A DNA stretch of 10,767 nt, taken from the NCBI GenBank assembly GCA_938028845.1, contig CALIZJ010000246.1, positions 1-10,767 on the forward strand. Direction: 5' to 3'. The notes beneath the pieces were generated by a model. That model did no database searches. It had not been told where the DNA came from and saw only the letters and a program-made list of their open reading frames with translations. This DNA is from an uncultured Blautia sp. (GTDB lineage: Bacteria; Bacillota; Clostridia; Lachnospirales; Lachnospiraceae). Position 1 is the first letter of the stretch; every line of letters starts with the position of its first letter. Shown piece by piece: positions 1-6,475 of the stretch. The translations under genes and the position numbers were made by a program.

Positions 1-1588
1 AGCTTTTGTTCATGGTGATCTTTTTTATATTTTTCCCGAATATCTCCGGAAGAAAAGAAAGCACATCCTGTGTCTCGTCATCCATGGTCTGTGCCTTGTC
101 TCCAAGGATCGTCATTTTACAGGAAAACATCTTTTTCAAAAGTACATATTGGAGCCAGGAATAATCCTGCATCTCATCCACTACCAAATGCTTGATCCGG
201 CTATGCCCGGTCTGGGTAAGAAGACGGTACTTTAAATACAGCATAGGATAGACATCCTCATATTTCAGCTTTCTCTTTTCCAGAGAGACCTTCGGCAAAG
301 GGCGGTATCCCCCCTGTTTCAGGAAGCTGCTGTAGATCACATAAAGGTCTCTTGTCTCATACATGGATAAAAATTTTTCCATAACAGAGCCCCTGTCTTC
401 CTCAGACAGATCCTTATTTAAAAGCGTTTCCACTTCATCGATAAAATATTCCGCTACCGCATCCATTCTGGATAAAAGAGGCAGGTCCATAAATTTAAAA
501 TAAAAAAGTTCTATAATCTCTTTTTCCGTCTTCACAAAACCTTTATAGGACACATCTTTAAACCGCATAAGCCCGTCTTCCAGCCCCAGGATAAAGCCTT
601 CCATCTTATTGATAAATGCCCTGGACTGCTTTTCCTTGCAGAGATCTTTCCCTCCGTGTCCTAAAAGCCTGTGTTCCATATAATCATAACGGTCTTCGCA
701 GTCGTCCACCGTATCTTTTAGCTGCTGGTAAGCAAATAAATCAAAGCTCATTTCCTGAATATTTTCCTCTCCCAGCTCCGGAAGGATATGAGATATATAA
801 TCCGAAAAAACGCTGTTTGGCGAGAGTATCAGGATGTTGGAAGACTTCAGATTTTTTCTGTCGTGGTAAAGAAGATAGGCGATCCGGTGAAGGGCCACCG
901 AGGTCTTTCCGCTTCCGGCAGCGCCCTGAATGGCCAGGATCTTATCCTGCATATTACGTATGATGGCGTTCTGCTCTTTCTGGATAGTGCGGACAATGTT
1001 TTTTAGCTGTACTGTTCCATTACTTCCAAGCTCTGCCTTCAGGATCTCATCATCGATCTTGATATCGCTTTCAAATTCATACAGCATCTTTCCTCTGCGG
1101 ATCTTATACTGCCACTTGGAACAGATTTCTCCGTTTATTTCTCCGGCAGGCGCCGTATAAGAAGCAGGTCCTTTATCATAATCGTAAAATAAACTGCAAA
1201 CAGGAGCCCTCCAGTCATATACCAGCGGAACTCCTCCTGTACGCGCGGCAAAATTGCCGATCCCTATATAAAAGATCTCCGGTTCTTCCTCACCTTCATA
1301 ACAAAAGTCCACTCTGCCGAAAAAGGGGGAATCCAGCATTTTTCTCAGGCGCCGTCTTAAAGAAATACTGTCCTGGTTTGCATTCATACGGTTTAACAAA
1401 GCTTGCCTGTTATCATAATCTTCATAACCATACTGATCCATTTCCGTATAATTTTCCCAGTAGTATTCGTGCATTCCTTCGATGTCCTTTTGCCCTTCCA
1501 GGATGGAAACATCGATCTCTTCTATTCTTTTCTGTAGATTTTCCAGTACGTATGGCAGAAATTCTCTGCCGTCTTTTTTCTGTATCAT
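1..1588 (-). CDS. helD: HelD-family UvrD/Rep-like ATPase (RNA polymerase recycling motor), C-terminus cut by window edge
   Basis: This is a superfamily 1 UvrD/Rep-like ATPase of the HelD group. In Firmicutes such proteins bind RNA polymerase and use ATP to free stalled or post-termination enzyme from nucleic acid. About 529 residues are visible, and the C-terminal part with the later helicase motifs lies outside the window. The N-terminus is charged and helical (KRIEEIDVSI near residues 15-30), as expected for the HelD coiled-coil arm. A beta-rich segment follows, with RVDF, FYIGIGNF and VYDWRAPVCSLFYDY, a run typical of HelD. Walker A is GAAGSGKT at residues 222-229 and Walker B is VVDEMQD at 469-475, with a GDKAQTM motif soon after. 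The ATG at 1588 has no Shine-Dalgarno sequence. A GGAGG at 1640..1644 is ideally spaced for an in-frame CTG at 1633, so the protein may begin 15 codons earlier. It has its own promoter and is separated from the ABC operon by a terminator. Family call is firm; the start is not. Confidence 0.88.
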   Translation of the reverse strand, partial: MIQKKDGREFLPYVLENLQKRIEEIDVSILEGQKDIEGMHEYYWENYTEMDQYGYEDYDNRQALLNRMNANQDSISLRRRLRKMLDSPFFGRVDFCYEGEEEPEIFYIGIGNFAARTGGVPLVYDWRAPVCSLFYDYDKGPASYTAPAGEINGEICSKWQYKIRRGKMLYEFESDIKIDDEILKAELGSNGTVQLKNIVRTIQKEQNAIIRNMQDKILAIQGAAGSGKTSVALHRIAYLLYHDRKNLKSSNILILSPNSVFSDYISHILPELGEENIQEMSFDLFAYQQLKDTVDDCEDRYDYMEHRLLGHGGKDLCKEKQSRAFINKMEGFILGLEDGLMRFKDVSYKGFVKTEKEIIELFYFKFMDLPLLSRMDAVAEYFIDEVETLLNKDLSEEDRGSVMEKFLSMYETRDLYVIYSSFLKQGGYRPLPKVSLEKRKLKYEDVYPMLYLKYRLLTQTGHSRIKHLVVDEMQDYSWLQYVLLKKMFSCKMTILGDKAQTMDDETQDVLSFLPEIFGKNIKKITMNKS

Positions 1589-1633
1589 AAATCTTGTCTG
1601 CGGGCAGTTATGCCGGCATTTATATGCGTGCAG

Positions 1634-1644
1634 ATCCTTCCTCC
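1634..1644 (-). promoter_or_regulatory. Strong ribosome binding site that questions the helD start
   Basis: On the minus strand GGAGG (1644..1640) is followed by AAGGAT and then an in-frame CTG at 1633, a 6-nt spacer. The nearest in-frame ATG (1588) is more than 50 nt away and has no purine-rich motif. An out-of-frame ATG at 1619 gives only Met-Pro-Ala-stop and sits 20 nt from the GGAGG. The site therefore points to CTG initiation or a very short leader peptide. Confidence 0.6.
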
Positions 1645-1662
1645 TTTTCGCAAATTTATACT

Positions 1663-1668
1663 ATTATA
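1663..1668 (-). promoter_or_regulatory. Candidate sigma-A -10 box for helD
   Basis: The minus strand reads TATAAT at 1668..1663, about 19 nt before the GGAGG of helD, so the transcript would start only about 10-15 nt before that site. The -35 region 17 nt upstream is poor: it falls in or next to an 8-T run shared with the tail of the upstream terminator. A perfect -10 with a weak -35 makes this a likely but not certain promoter. Confidence 0.55.
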
Positions 1669-1695
1669 CCCCATACCTAAAAAAAAGTATAGAAA

Positions 1696-1733
1696 AAGTT
1701 ACTTTTCACCGGAATACCGGCAAAAAGTAACTT
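1696..1733 (-). terminator. Intrinsic terminator of the marR-ABC operon
   Basis: The 11-nt arms AAGTTACTTTT (1696..1706) and AAAAGTAACTT (1723..1733) are exactly complementary. The loop carries a second CCGG/CCGG stem around AATA. On the minus strand the hairpin begins 6 nt after the ABC-2 stop codon and is followed by TTTTTC and, slightly further, eight T. It closes the exporter operon and insulates helD from it. Confidence 0.85.
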
Positions 1734-1739
1734 CATTAT

Positions 1740-3569
1740 TTACGCACTCACTTTCTCAAACTGGCTGTTGTACAATTCTGCATAGAATCCCTTCTTTTCC
1801 AGAAGTTCTTCGTGAGTACCCTGCTCTATAATATCGCCGTCTTTCATCACAAGGATCAGGTCTGCGTCCCGGATAGTAGACAGGCGGTGGGCGATGATAA
1901 AACTGGTCCGCCCTTTCATTAGATTATCCATAGCCTTCTGAATCCTTACCTCTGTTCTGGTATCCACCGAAGAGGTAGCTTCGTCCAAGATCAGGATCTT
2001 ATTGTCCGCAAGGATTGCTCTGGCAATGGTCAAAAGCTGCTTCTGTCCCTGGGAAACGTTGCTGGTTTCCTCATCCAGAACCATGTTATACCCTCCCGGC
2101 TGCTGCATGATAAAGTTATGGATATGAGCAGCCTTCGCCGCCTCGATCACTTCTTCATCAGTAGCGTCAAGCCTTCCGTAACGGATATTTTCCATGATCG
2201 TTCCGGAAAACAGCCAGGTATCCTGAAGTACCATGCCGAACAGCTCCCGAAGCTGGCTCCGGTTAAAGTCCTTGACATTGTGACCGTCCACTAAGATGGC
2301 GCCCTTATTCACATCATAAAAACGCATCAGAAGTTTTACCATAGTTGTCTTTCCTGCACCGGTAGGTCCTACAATGGCGATCTTCTGTCCATCCTTTACA
2401 TCTGCGGAAAAGTCATGGATGATAATATTATCCGGATTATATCCGAACGCCACGTGATCAAACTGTACATTTCCGGAAAGTCCTGTTATATCCACCGGAT
2501 TTTCCACTTCCTGATCCTCTTCCGGCTCTTCCAGAAATTCAAAGACTCTCTCGGAAGCCGCTGCTGAAGACTGCAAAAGGTTTGTCACCTGGGCGATCTG
2601 CTGGATAGGCTGGGTGAAGTTACGGATGTACTGGAAGAAAGACTGGATCTCTCCTACTTCGATCACGTTCCGGATGGCGAGAACACCACCTAGTAAAGCT
2701 ACCATTACATATCCCAGGTTTCCTACAAACTGCATTACCGGCATCATCATTCCAGAAAAGAACTGAGACTTCCATGCAGATTCATACAGCTTTTTATTAT
2801 CTTTTTCAAATTCTTCCACAACGTCGTTTTCTTTATTAAAAACTTTTACTACATTGTGGCCGCCAAAATTTTCTTCTATCTGTCCGTTTACTTTTCCAAG
2901 ATAACTCTGCTGATCCCGGAAATATTTCTGGGAACGCTTCATGACAAAGCTGATAATAAGCATGGACACCGGAAGGATCAAAAGCGCCACCAGCGTCATC
3001 CATACATTGATGGAAAGCATCATGATCAGCACACCGATCAGGGTAGTCACAGAAGTGATCAACTGGATCATACTCTGGTTCAAACTCATCTGCAGCGTAT
3101 CCACATCGTTGGTCACCCTGGAAAGGATCTCCCCGTGGGTACGGCTTTCAAAATAATTCAGGGGAAGCCTGTTTATTTTCTTGGAAATATCTTTTCTCAG
3201 ATTATATGTGACGTCATTGGAGATTCCTGTCATCACAAATCCCTGGACAAAGGAAAAACATGCACTGACCACATAAAGTCCCATGGTCCATAAAAGGATC
3301 GTTGCGATCTTTTCAAAATTTATGCTTCCTGTTCCGCTTATCTTTGCCACAAGGCCGTTGAACAGCTCCGTAGTGGCCTTTCCTAAAATCTTAGGCCCTA
3401 CGATGTTAAATGCAGTTCCCGCCACAGCAAAAACAAACATCAGCAAAAAACGGATTTTATATCTTCCCATATATCGGAACAGCTTTGCCATTGATCCTTT
3501 GAAGTCCTTGGCTTTCTCTCCGGTCATTCCACGGTTATGCCCCATAGGGACTCTTCTTTGCTCACTCAT
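1740..3569 (-). CDS. ABC exporter half-transporter, canonical ATPase subunit (ABC-2)
   Basis: This 609-residue protein combines an ABC type-1 exporter membrane domain with a C-terminal ATP-binding domain and is the second subunit of a heterodimeric exporter. After about 35 charged residues, hydrophobic segments occupy roughly 38-60, 90-120, 165-210 and 275-300. The ATPase domain starts near residue 370. Walker A is GPTGAGKTT (401-409), the Q-loop region VLQDTWLFSGT, Walker B ILILDEATSSVD with catalytic Glu530, and the H-switch is IIAHR with His561. The signature is VSQGQ (506-509) instead of LSGGQ, a form also found in the canonical partner of TM287/288-type pairs. The start overlaps the end of ABC-1 by 8 nt and has AGGAGG nine bases upstream, so the two are translationally coupled. 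The likely role is efflux of drugs or hydrophobic compounds, or peptide export; the sequence does not show the substrate. Confidence 0.93.
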   Translation of the reverse strand: MSEQRRVPMGHNRGMTGEKAKDFKGSMAKLFRYMGRYKIRFLLMFVFAVAGTAFNIVGPKILGKATTELFNGLVAKISGTGSINFEKIATILLWTMGLYVVSACFSFVQGFVMTGISNDVTYNLRKDISKKINRLPLNYFESRTHGEILSRVTNDVDTLQMSLNQSMIQLITSVTTLIGVLIMMLSINVWMTLVALLILPVSMLIISFVMKRSQKYFRDQQSYLGKVNGQIEENFGGHNVVKVFNKENDVVEEFEKDNKKLYESAWKSQFFSGMMMPVMQFVGNLGYVMVALLGGVLAIRNVIEVGEIQSFFQYIRNFTQPIQQIAQVTNLLQSSAAASERVFEFLEEPEEDQEVENPVDITGLSGNVQFDHVAFGYNPDNIIIHDFSADVKDGQKIAIVGPTGAGKTTMVKLLMRFYDVNKGAILVDGHNVKDFNRSQLRELFGMVLQDTWLFSGTIMENIRYGRLDATDEEVIEAAKAAHIHNFIMQQPGGYNMVLDEETSNVSQGQKQLLTIARAILADNKILILDEATSSVDTRTEVRIQKAMDNLMKGRTSFIIAHRLSTIRDADLILVMKDGDIIEQGTHEELLEKKGFYAELYNSQFEKVSA

Positions 3570-5649
3570 TTGCCAATTCCTCCTCTGACAACTGCGATAC
3601 AGCGATCTGACGATAAACCTCGCAGTTCTTCATAAGCTCTTTATGGGTTCCTATTCCAGCCATCTTTCCATCGTCCAGGACGATAATCTGATCAGCTTTC
3701 ATAATCGTGCTGATACGCTGGGCAACGATAATGGTGGTAATATCCTTTGTATTTTCCTTAATCGCCTTTCTAAGGGCGCTGTCAGTCTTAAAATCAAGGG
3801 CAGAGAAGCTGTCGTCAAAAATAAGGATCTCCGGATTCTTCGCGATCGCACGGGCAATGGACAGTCTTTGCTTCTGACCGCCGGAAACATTGGTTCCGCC
3901 CTGTGCAACAGGAGAATCATAAGTATGGGATTTTTCCATAATAAAGTCATCCGCCTGGGCGATCTTTGCCGCCTTTTCCACTTCTTCTCTGGTAAGGTCC
4001 GCTTTTCCGTAGCGGATATTGGAATCAATAGTTCCAGAGAAGAGTATGCCTTTCTGCGGAACATACCCCAGCTTATCTCTTAGCTCCTTCTGGCTCATTT
4101 TCCTCACATCCACTCCGTCTACACGCACGGTTCCTTCTGTTACATCATAAAATCTTGGGATCAGATTTACCAGCGTACTCTTTCCGCTTCCGGTACTTCC
4201 TATGATGGCCACCTGCTGTCCCTTAGACGCCTTAAAGGTGATATCTGTCAGCACGTTCTCATCAGCTTCCGGATAAGCAAAGGAAACATGATCAAATTCT
4301 ATGGTTCCTTCAGCTCCAGCCCTTGCTGATACAGGATTTTCCGGGTCACGGATCGTCTCTTCTGTATTTAAGACCTCTGCAATACGTCCCGCAGCCACAT
4401 TGGCTCTTGGAAGCATGATAGACATTGCCGTGATCATCAGGAAAGACATGATGATCTGCATTGCATACTGGATAAATGCCATTACATTTCCTACCTGCAT
4501 ACTTCCGTCATCTACTGCGTAAGCGCCATTATAAATGATCAGCACGGAAATTCCGTTCATGATCAGCATCATAGTAGGCATCATAAAGGTCATACAGCGG
4601 TTTACGAACAGGTTTGTTCTGGTAAGATTGCGGTTTGCCGCCTCAAAGCGCTCTTCCTCATGCTTTTCCCGGCTGAAGGCACGTATTACCGGGATACCTG
4701 TTAAAATCTCCCTCGTTACCAGGTTCAGACGGTCAATTAATGTCTGCAGCTTGGTAAATTTCGGCATAGCGATCAAAAACAGCATAAGGATCACTACCAG
4801 GATCAGAGCCACGCCTACTCCCAGTATCCATGTCATGGAAGAATCTGTCTGCAGCACCCGGATCACGCCGCCTATACCAAGGATAGGCGCATACAGCACG
4901 ATACGGAACATCATCGCCATAGTAAGCTGCACCTGCTGTACGTCATTGGTACTTCTGGTGATCAAAGACGCTGTAGAAAATTTATGGTACTCACTGCTTG
5001 AAAATCCCATAACTTTCCTGTAAACCGCATTTCTCAGATCATGCCCCAAAGCCGCCGCAACTCTGGCAGACAAAAAAGTAACGCTTATGGATGCCACCAT
5101 GATCAAAAGCGCCATCAAGAGCATTTCTAATCCGGATTTGAGAATATACTGCATCTGGATCGCATCCACATCCTCCCCTATGGCTTCATATTCCGCTCTT
5201 ACAAAAGCGGCTGCCGCCTGTTCCACCATGGAATCCGGCATCTGGGAAAGCTGCTCGTTGATCTGGGCGTCCACTCCCATTCCCTGTCCCGTCTGGGAGG
5301 CATATTGGGAAAAAAGCATGATCGCCTGGCATACAACATCATTCAGTTCTTCCCTTTCTTCTTTGGTAATATCATCTTTTAAAACATAAAGTCCGTCTTC
5401 TTCTGTATAGGAATCCGCTATTTTTTCCCGGTCCTCGCCGTCTGTAACCTCATAAAGGCTCTCCATCGTAGCCGGCCGCATTTTTTTCGGTACTCCATCT
5501 TCAATTCCCTGCTGCTGGATACCTATGTTGACGATTTTAGAGGTATAGTCCGGCAAAGACAGGTCACAATATGCCTGTAAAAACAGCAGCACTACGATCA
5601 ATACGATATAGCCTGCTGATTTTTTCAGGTATTTCATTAGTCGCAGCAT
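3562..5649 (-). CDS. ABC exporter half-transporter, degenerate ATPase subunit with large TM1-TM2 insertion (ABC-1)
   Basis: This 695-residue protein is the first subunit of the heterodimeric exporter. TM1 lies at about 13-28. A hydrophilic, acidic stretch from about 45 to 170 then precedes TM2 (about 172-194). That loop is normally short and faces the outside, and it accounts for the protein being about 100 residues longer than usual. Other TM segments fall at about 250-300 and 360-410. In the ATPase domain Walker A is GSTGSGKST (484-492), the Q-loop VPQKGILFSGT, and the signature a good VSGGQ (588-592). Walker B ends in Asp612-Asp613, so Asp replaces the catalytic Glu, and the H-switch His is Gln644 (VAQR). 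These are the known marks of the degenerate subunit in TM287/288, LmrCD and BmrCD-type pairs. The start at 5649 has GGGAG seven bases upstream; a second in-frame ATG four codons later is possible. Confidence 0.93.
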   Translation of the reverse strand: MLRLMKYLKKSAGYIVLIVVLLFLQAYCDLSLPDYTSKIVNIGIQQQGIEDGVPKKMRPATMESLYEVTDGEDREKIADSYTEEDGLYVLKDDITKEEREELNDVVCQAIMLFSQYASQTGQGMGVDAQINEQLSQMPDSMVEQAAAAFVRAEYEAIGEDVDAIQMQYILKSGLEMLLMALLIMVASISVTFLSARVAAALGHDLRNAVYRKVMGFSSSEYHKFSTASLITRSTNDVQQVQLTMAMMFRIVLYAPILGIGGVIRVLQTDSSMTWILGVGVALILVVILMLFLIAMPKFTKLQTLIDRLNLVTREILTGIPVIRAFSREKHEEERFEAANRNLTRTNLFVNRCMTFMMPTMMLIMNGISVLIIYNGAYAVDDGSMQVGNVMAFIQYAMQIIMSFLMITAMSIMLPRANVAAGRIAEVLNTEETIRDPENPVSARAGAEGTIEFDHVSFAYPEADENVLTDITFKASKGQQVAIIGSTGSGKSTLVNLIPRFYDVTEGTVRVDGVDVRKMSQKELRDKLGYVPQKGILFSGTIDSNIRYGKADLTREEVEKAAKIAQADDFIMEKSHTYDSPVAQGGTNVSGGQKQRLSIARAIAKNPEILIFDDSFSALDFKTDSALRKAIKENTKDITTIIVAQRISTIMKADQIIVLDDGKMAGIGTHKELMKNCEVYRQIAVSQLSEEELANE

Positions 5650-5692
5650 TCGCTTACTCCCTCTTTCTTTAATTATTTATTTTTATTTGTTC

Positions 5693-5708
5693 TACTGGCA
5701 AACCAGTA
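5693..5708. promoter_or_regulatory. 16-bp perfect palindrome between marR and ABC-1
   Basis: TACTGG and CCAGTA flank CAAA, giving 6-bp arms and a 4-bp centre, the same geometry as the operator in front of marR but with different arms. No T-run follows on the minus strand, so it is not a terminator. On that strand its centre reads TTGCCA, a possible -35, with a poor AT-rich -10 about 16 nt on. It may be a second regulator site on an internal promoter, or an mRNA hairpin that sets the ratio of marR to transporter. Confidence 0.4.
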
Positions 5709-5718
5709 AAAATAATAG

Positions 5719-6180
5719 CTATTTATGGGTATATCCCGGCAGTTTCTCTATATTTTCCAGGATCTGGCATAAAAAACGCCGCAGCAGACAAAGCTCTGCT
5801 TCATCAAAATTTTCAAAGAGGACCTTTTCATTGGTTTTTATTTTATCCATCGCATGTTCCACGATATTCTTACCTTGTTCCGTCATATAAATACGGGATA
5901 TCCTCTGATCCTTTTTGTCATGTCTGCGGCAGACAAATCCGGCCTTCTCCAAACGAGAGATTGTTACATTTACAGTAGGGGGTTTTATATGCAGGAAATC
6001 TGCAATTTCCTTCTGGCTGCTTCCTTCTTTCTGAACAATCCTGGCGAGCACCGGTATCTGTCCGGGATAAACTCCAAATTCTAAAAGCTGGTGAAAGCAT
6101 AACCCCAGATAGCGCCTGTTTACTTCCATAAGAAGCCCCTGCATGCTTTTTTCCTCTTTGTCCTCCCGTAAAAAATCCAT
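5719..6180 (-). CDS. MarR-family transcriptional regulator
   Basis: This is a 153-residue winged helix-turn-helix regulator of the MarR/SlyA family, probably a dimeric repressor released from DNA by a small ligand. The N-terminal dimerisation helix (about 12-35) leads to the family-typical YPGQIPVLARI. The HTH region SSQKEIADFLHIKPPTVNVTISRLEKAGFV covers 54-83, and the wing, HDKKDQRISRIYMTEQGK, covers 88-104. A C-terminal helix completes the dimer interface. The frame extends to a GTG at 6186, but that lies one base from the GGAGG (6188..6192). The ATG at 6180 is seven bases away and is the better start. The gene precedes the ABC pair by 69 nt on the same strand, and a SlyA-like palindrome overlaps its promoter. 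Autorepression and control of the exporter are the natural inference. The inducer is unknown. Confidence 0.92.
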   Translation of the reverse strand: MDFLREDKEEKSMQGLLMEVNRRYLGLCFHQLLEFGVYPGQIPVLARIVQKEGSSQKEIADFLHIKPPTVNVTISRLEKAGFVCRRHDKKDQRISRIYMTEQGKNIVEHAMDKIKTNEKVLFENFDEAELCLLRRFLCQILENIEKLPGYTHK

Positions 6181-6199
6181 TTTCACACCTCCTTGCTAC

Positions 6200-6215
6200 A
6201 ATTAGTTGGCTAATT
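6200..6215. promoter_or_regulatory. SlyA/MarR-type operator in front of marR
   Basis: AATTAG and CTAATT flank TTGG in a perfect 16-bp inverted repeat. The core TTAG-N4-CTAA has the form of the known SlyA box (TTAGCAAGCTAA). It lies immediately after the -10 box of the marR promoter and covers the expected transcription start, an arrangement that fits autorepression. Confidence 0.7.
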
Positions 6216-6219
6216 ATAT

Positions 6220-6247
6220 ATAATACAGATTTGCACAAAAAACGCAA
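6220..6247 (-). promoter_or_regulatory. Candidate sigma-A promoter of the marR-ABC operon
   Basis: On the minus strand TTGCGT (6247..6242) and TATTAT (6225..6220) are 16 nt apart. The -10 overlaps the self-complementary ATTATATATAAT at 6213..6224, and TATAAT at 6218..6213 is an alternative -10. The start of transcription would fall within or beside the operator palindrome. Confidence 0.55.
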
Positions 6248-6347
6248 GTGATTTTTGTTAACTTTTCCTTTTTTCTTTTCTGTTTATTTATTAAAAACAG
6301 GGTTTTCCGTATTTATTAATTTGTCCGGCTAACCTTTATTTTCTATC

Positions 6348-6376
6348 TTGACGCTGGCCTAAAAAAAGGGTATTCT
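6348..6376 (+). promoter_or_regulatory. Candidate sigma-A promoter upstream of the SGNH hydrolase
   Basis: TTGACG (6348..6353) and TATTCT (6371..6376) have the ideal 17-nt spacing. This gives a leader of about 90 nt before the ATG at 6476, containing the 6-4-6 palindrome at 6403..6418. A second possible -10, TATAAT at 6435..6440, lacks a good -35. Either or both may drive the gene. Confidence 0.45.
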
Positions 6377-6402
6377 ATATGATACATGAACTAAAATGTG
6401 AT

Positions 6403-6418
6403 ATTCTGGTTACAGAAT
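6403..6418. promoter_or_regulatory. 16-bp palindrome upstream of the SGNH hydrolase
   Basis: ATTCTG and CAGAAT surround GTTA. The element ends 16 bp before the TATAAT at 6435, so it covers the -35 position of that possible promoter and lies downstream of the TTGACG/TATTCT promoter. It could be a protein-binding site or a small leader hairpin. It does not resemble the marR operator beyond its arm and spacer lengths. Confidence 0.35.
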
Positions 6419-6475
6419 GTTTAACCTAAAAGAGTATAATAATACTATAGATAAAAAGAAGGAGTTTTATATACT

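Noticed and set aside
616..1160. Plus-strand frames of 70-115 codons at the left end
   Set aside because: They lie opposite the Walker A region of helD and have no ribosome binding site or protein-like composition.
6181..6186. GTG start for marR at 6186
   Set aside because: It is one base from the GGAGG, too close for initiation; the ATG at 6180 has a normal 7-nt spacer.
6187..6475. Riboswitch or small RNA in the divergent intergenic region
   Set aside because: Only short palindromes and promoter-like boxes are seen. No conserved aptamer core or terminator/antiterminator pair was recognised.
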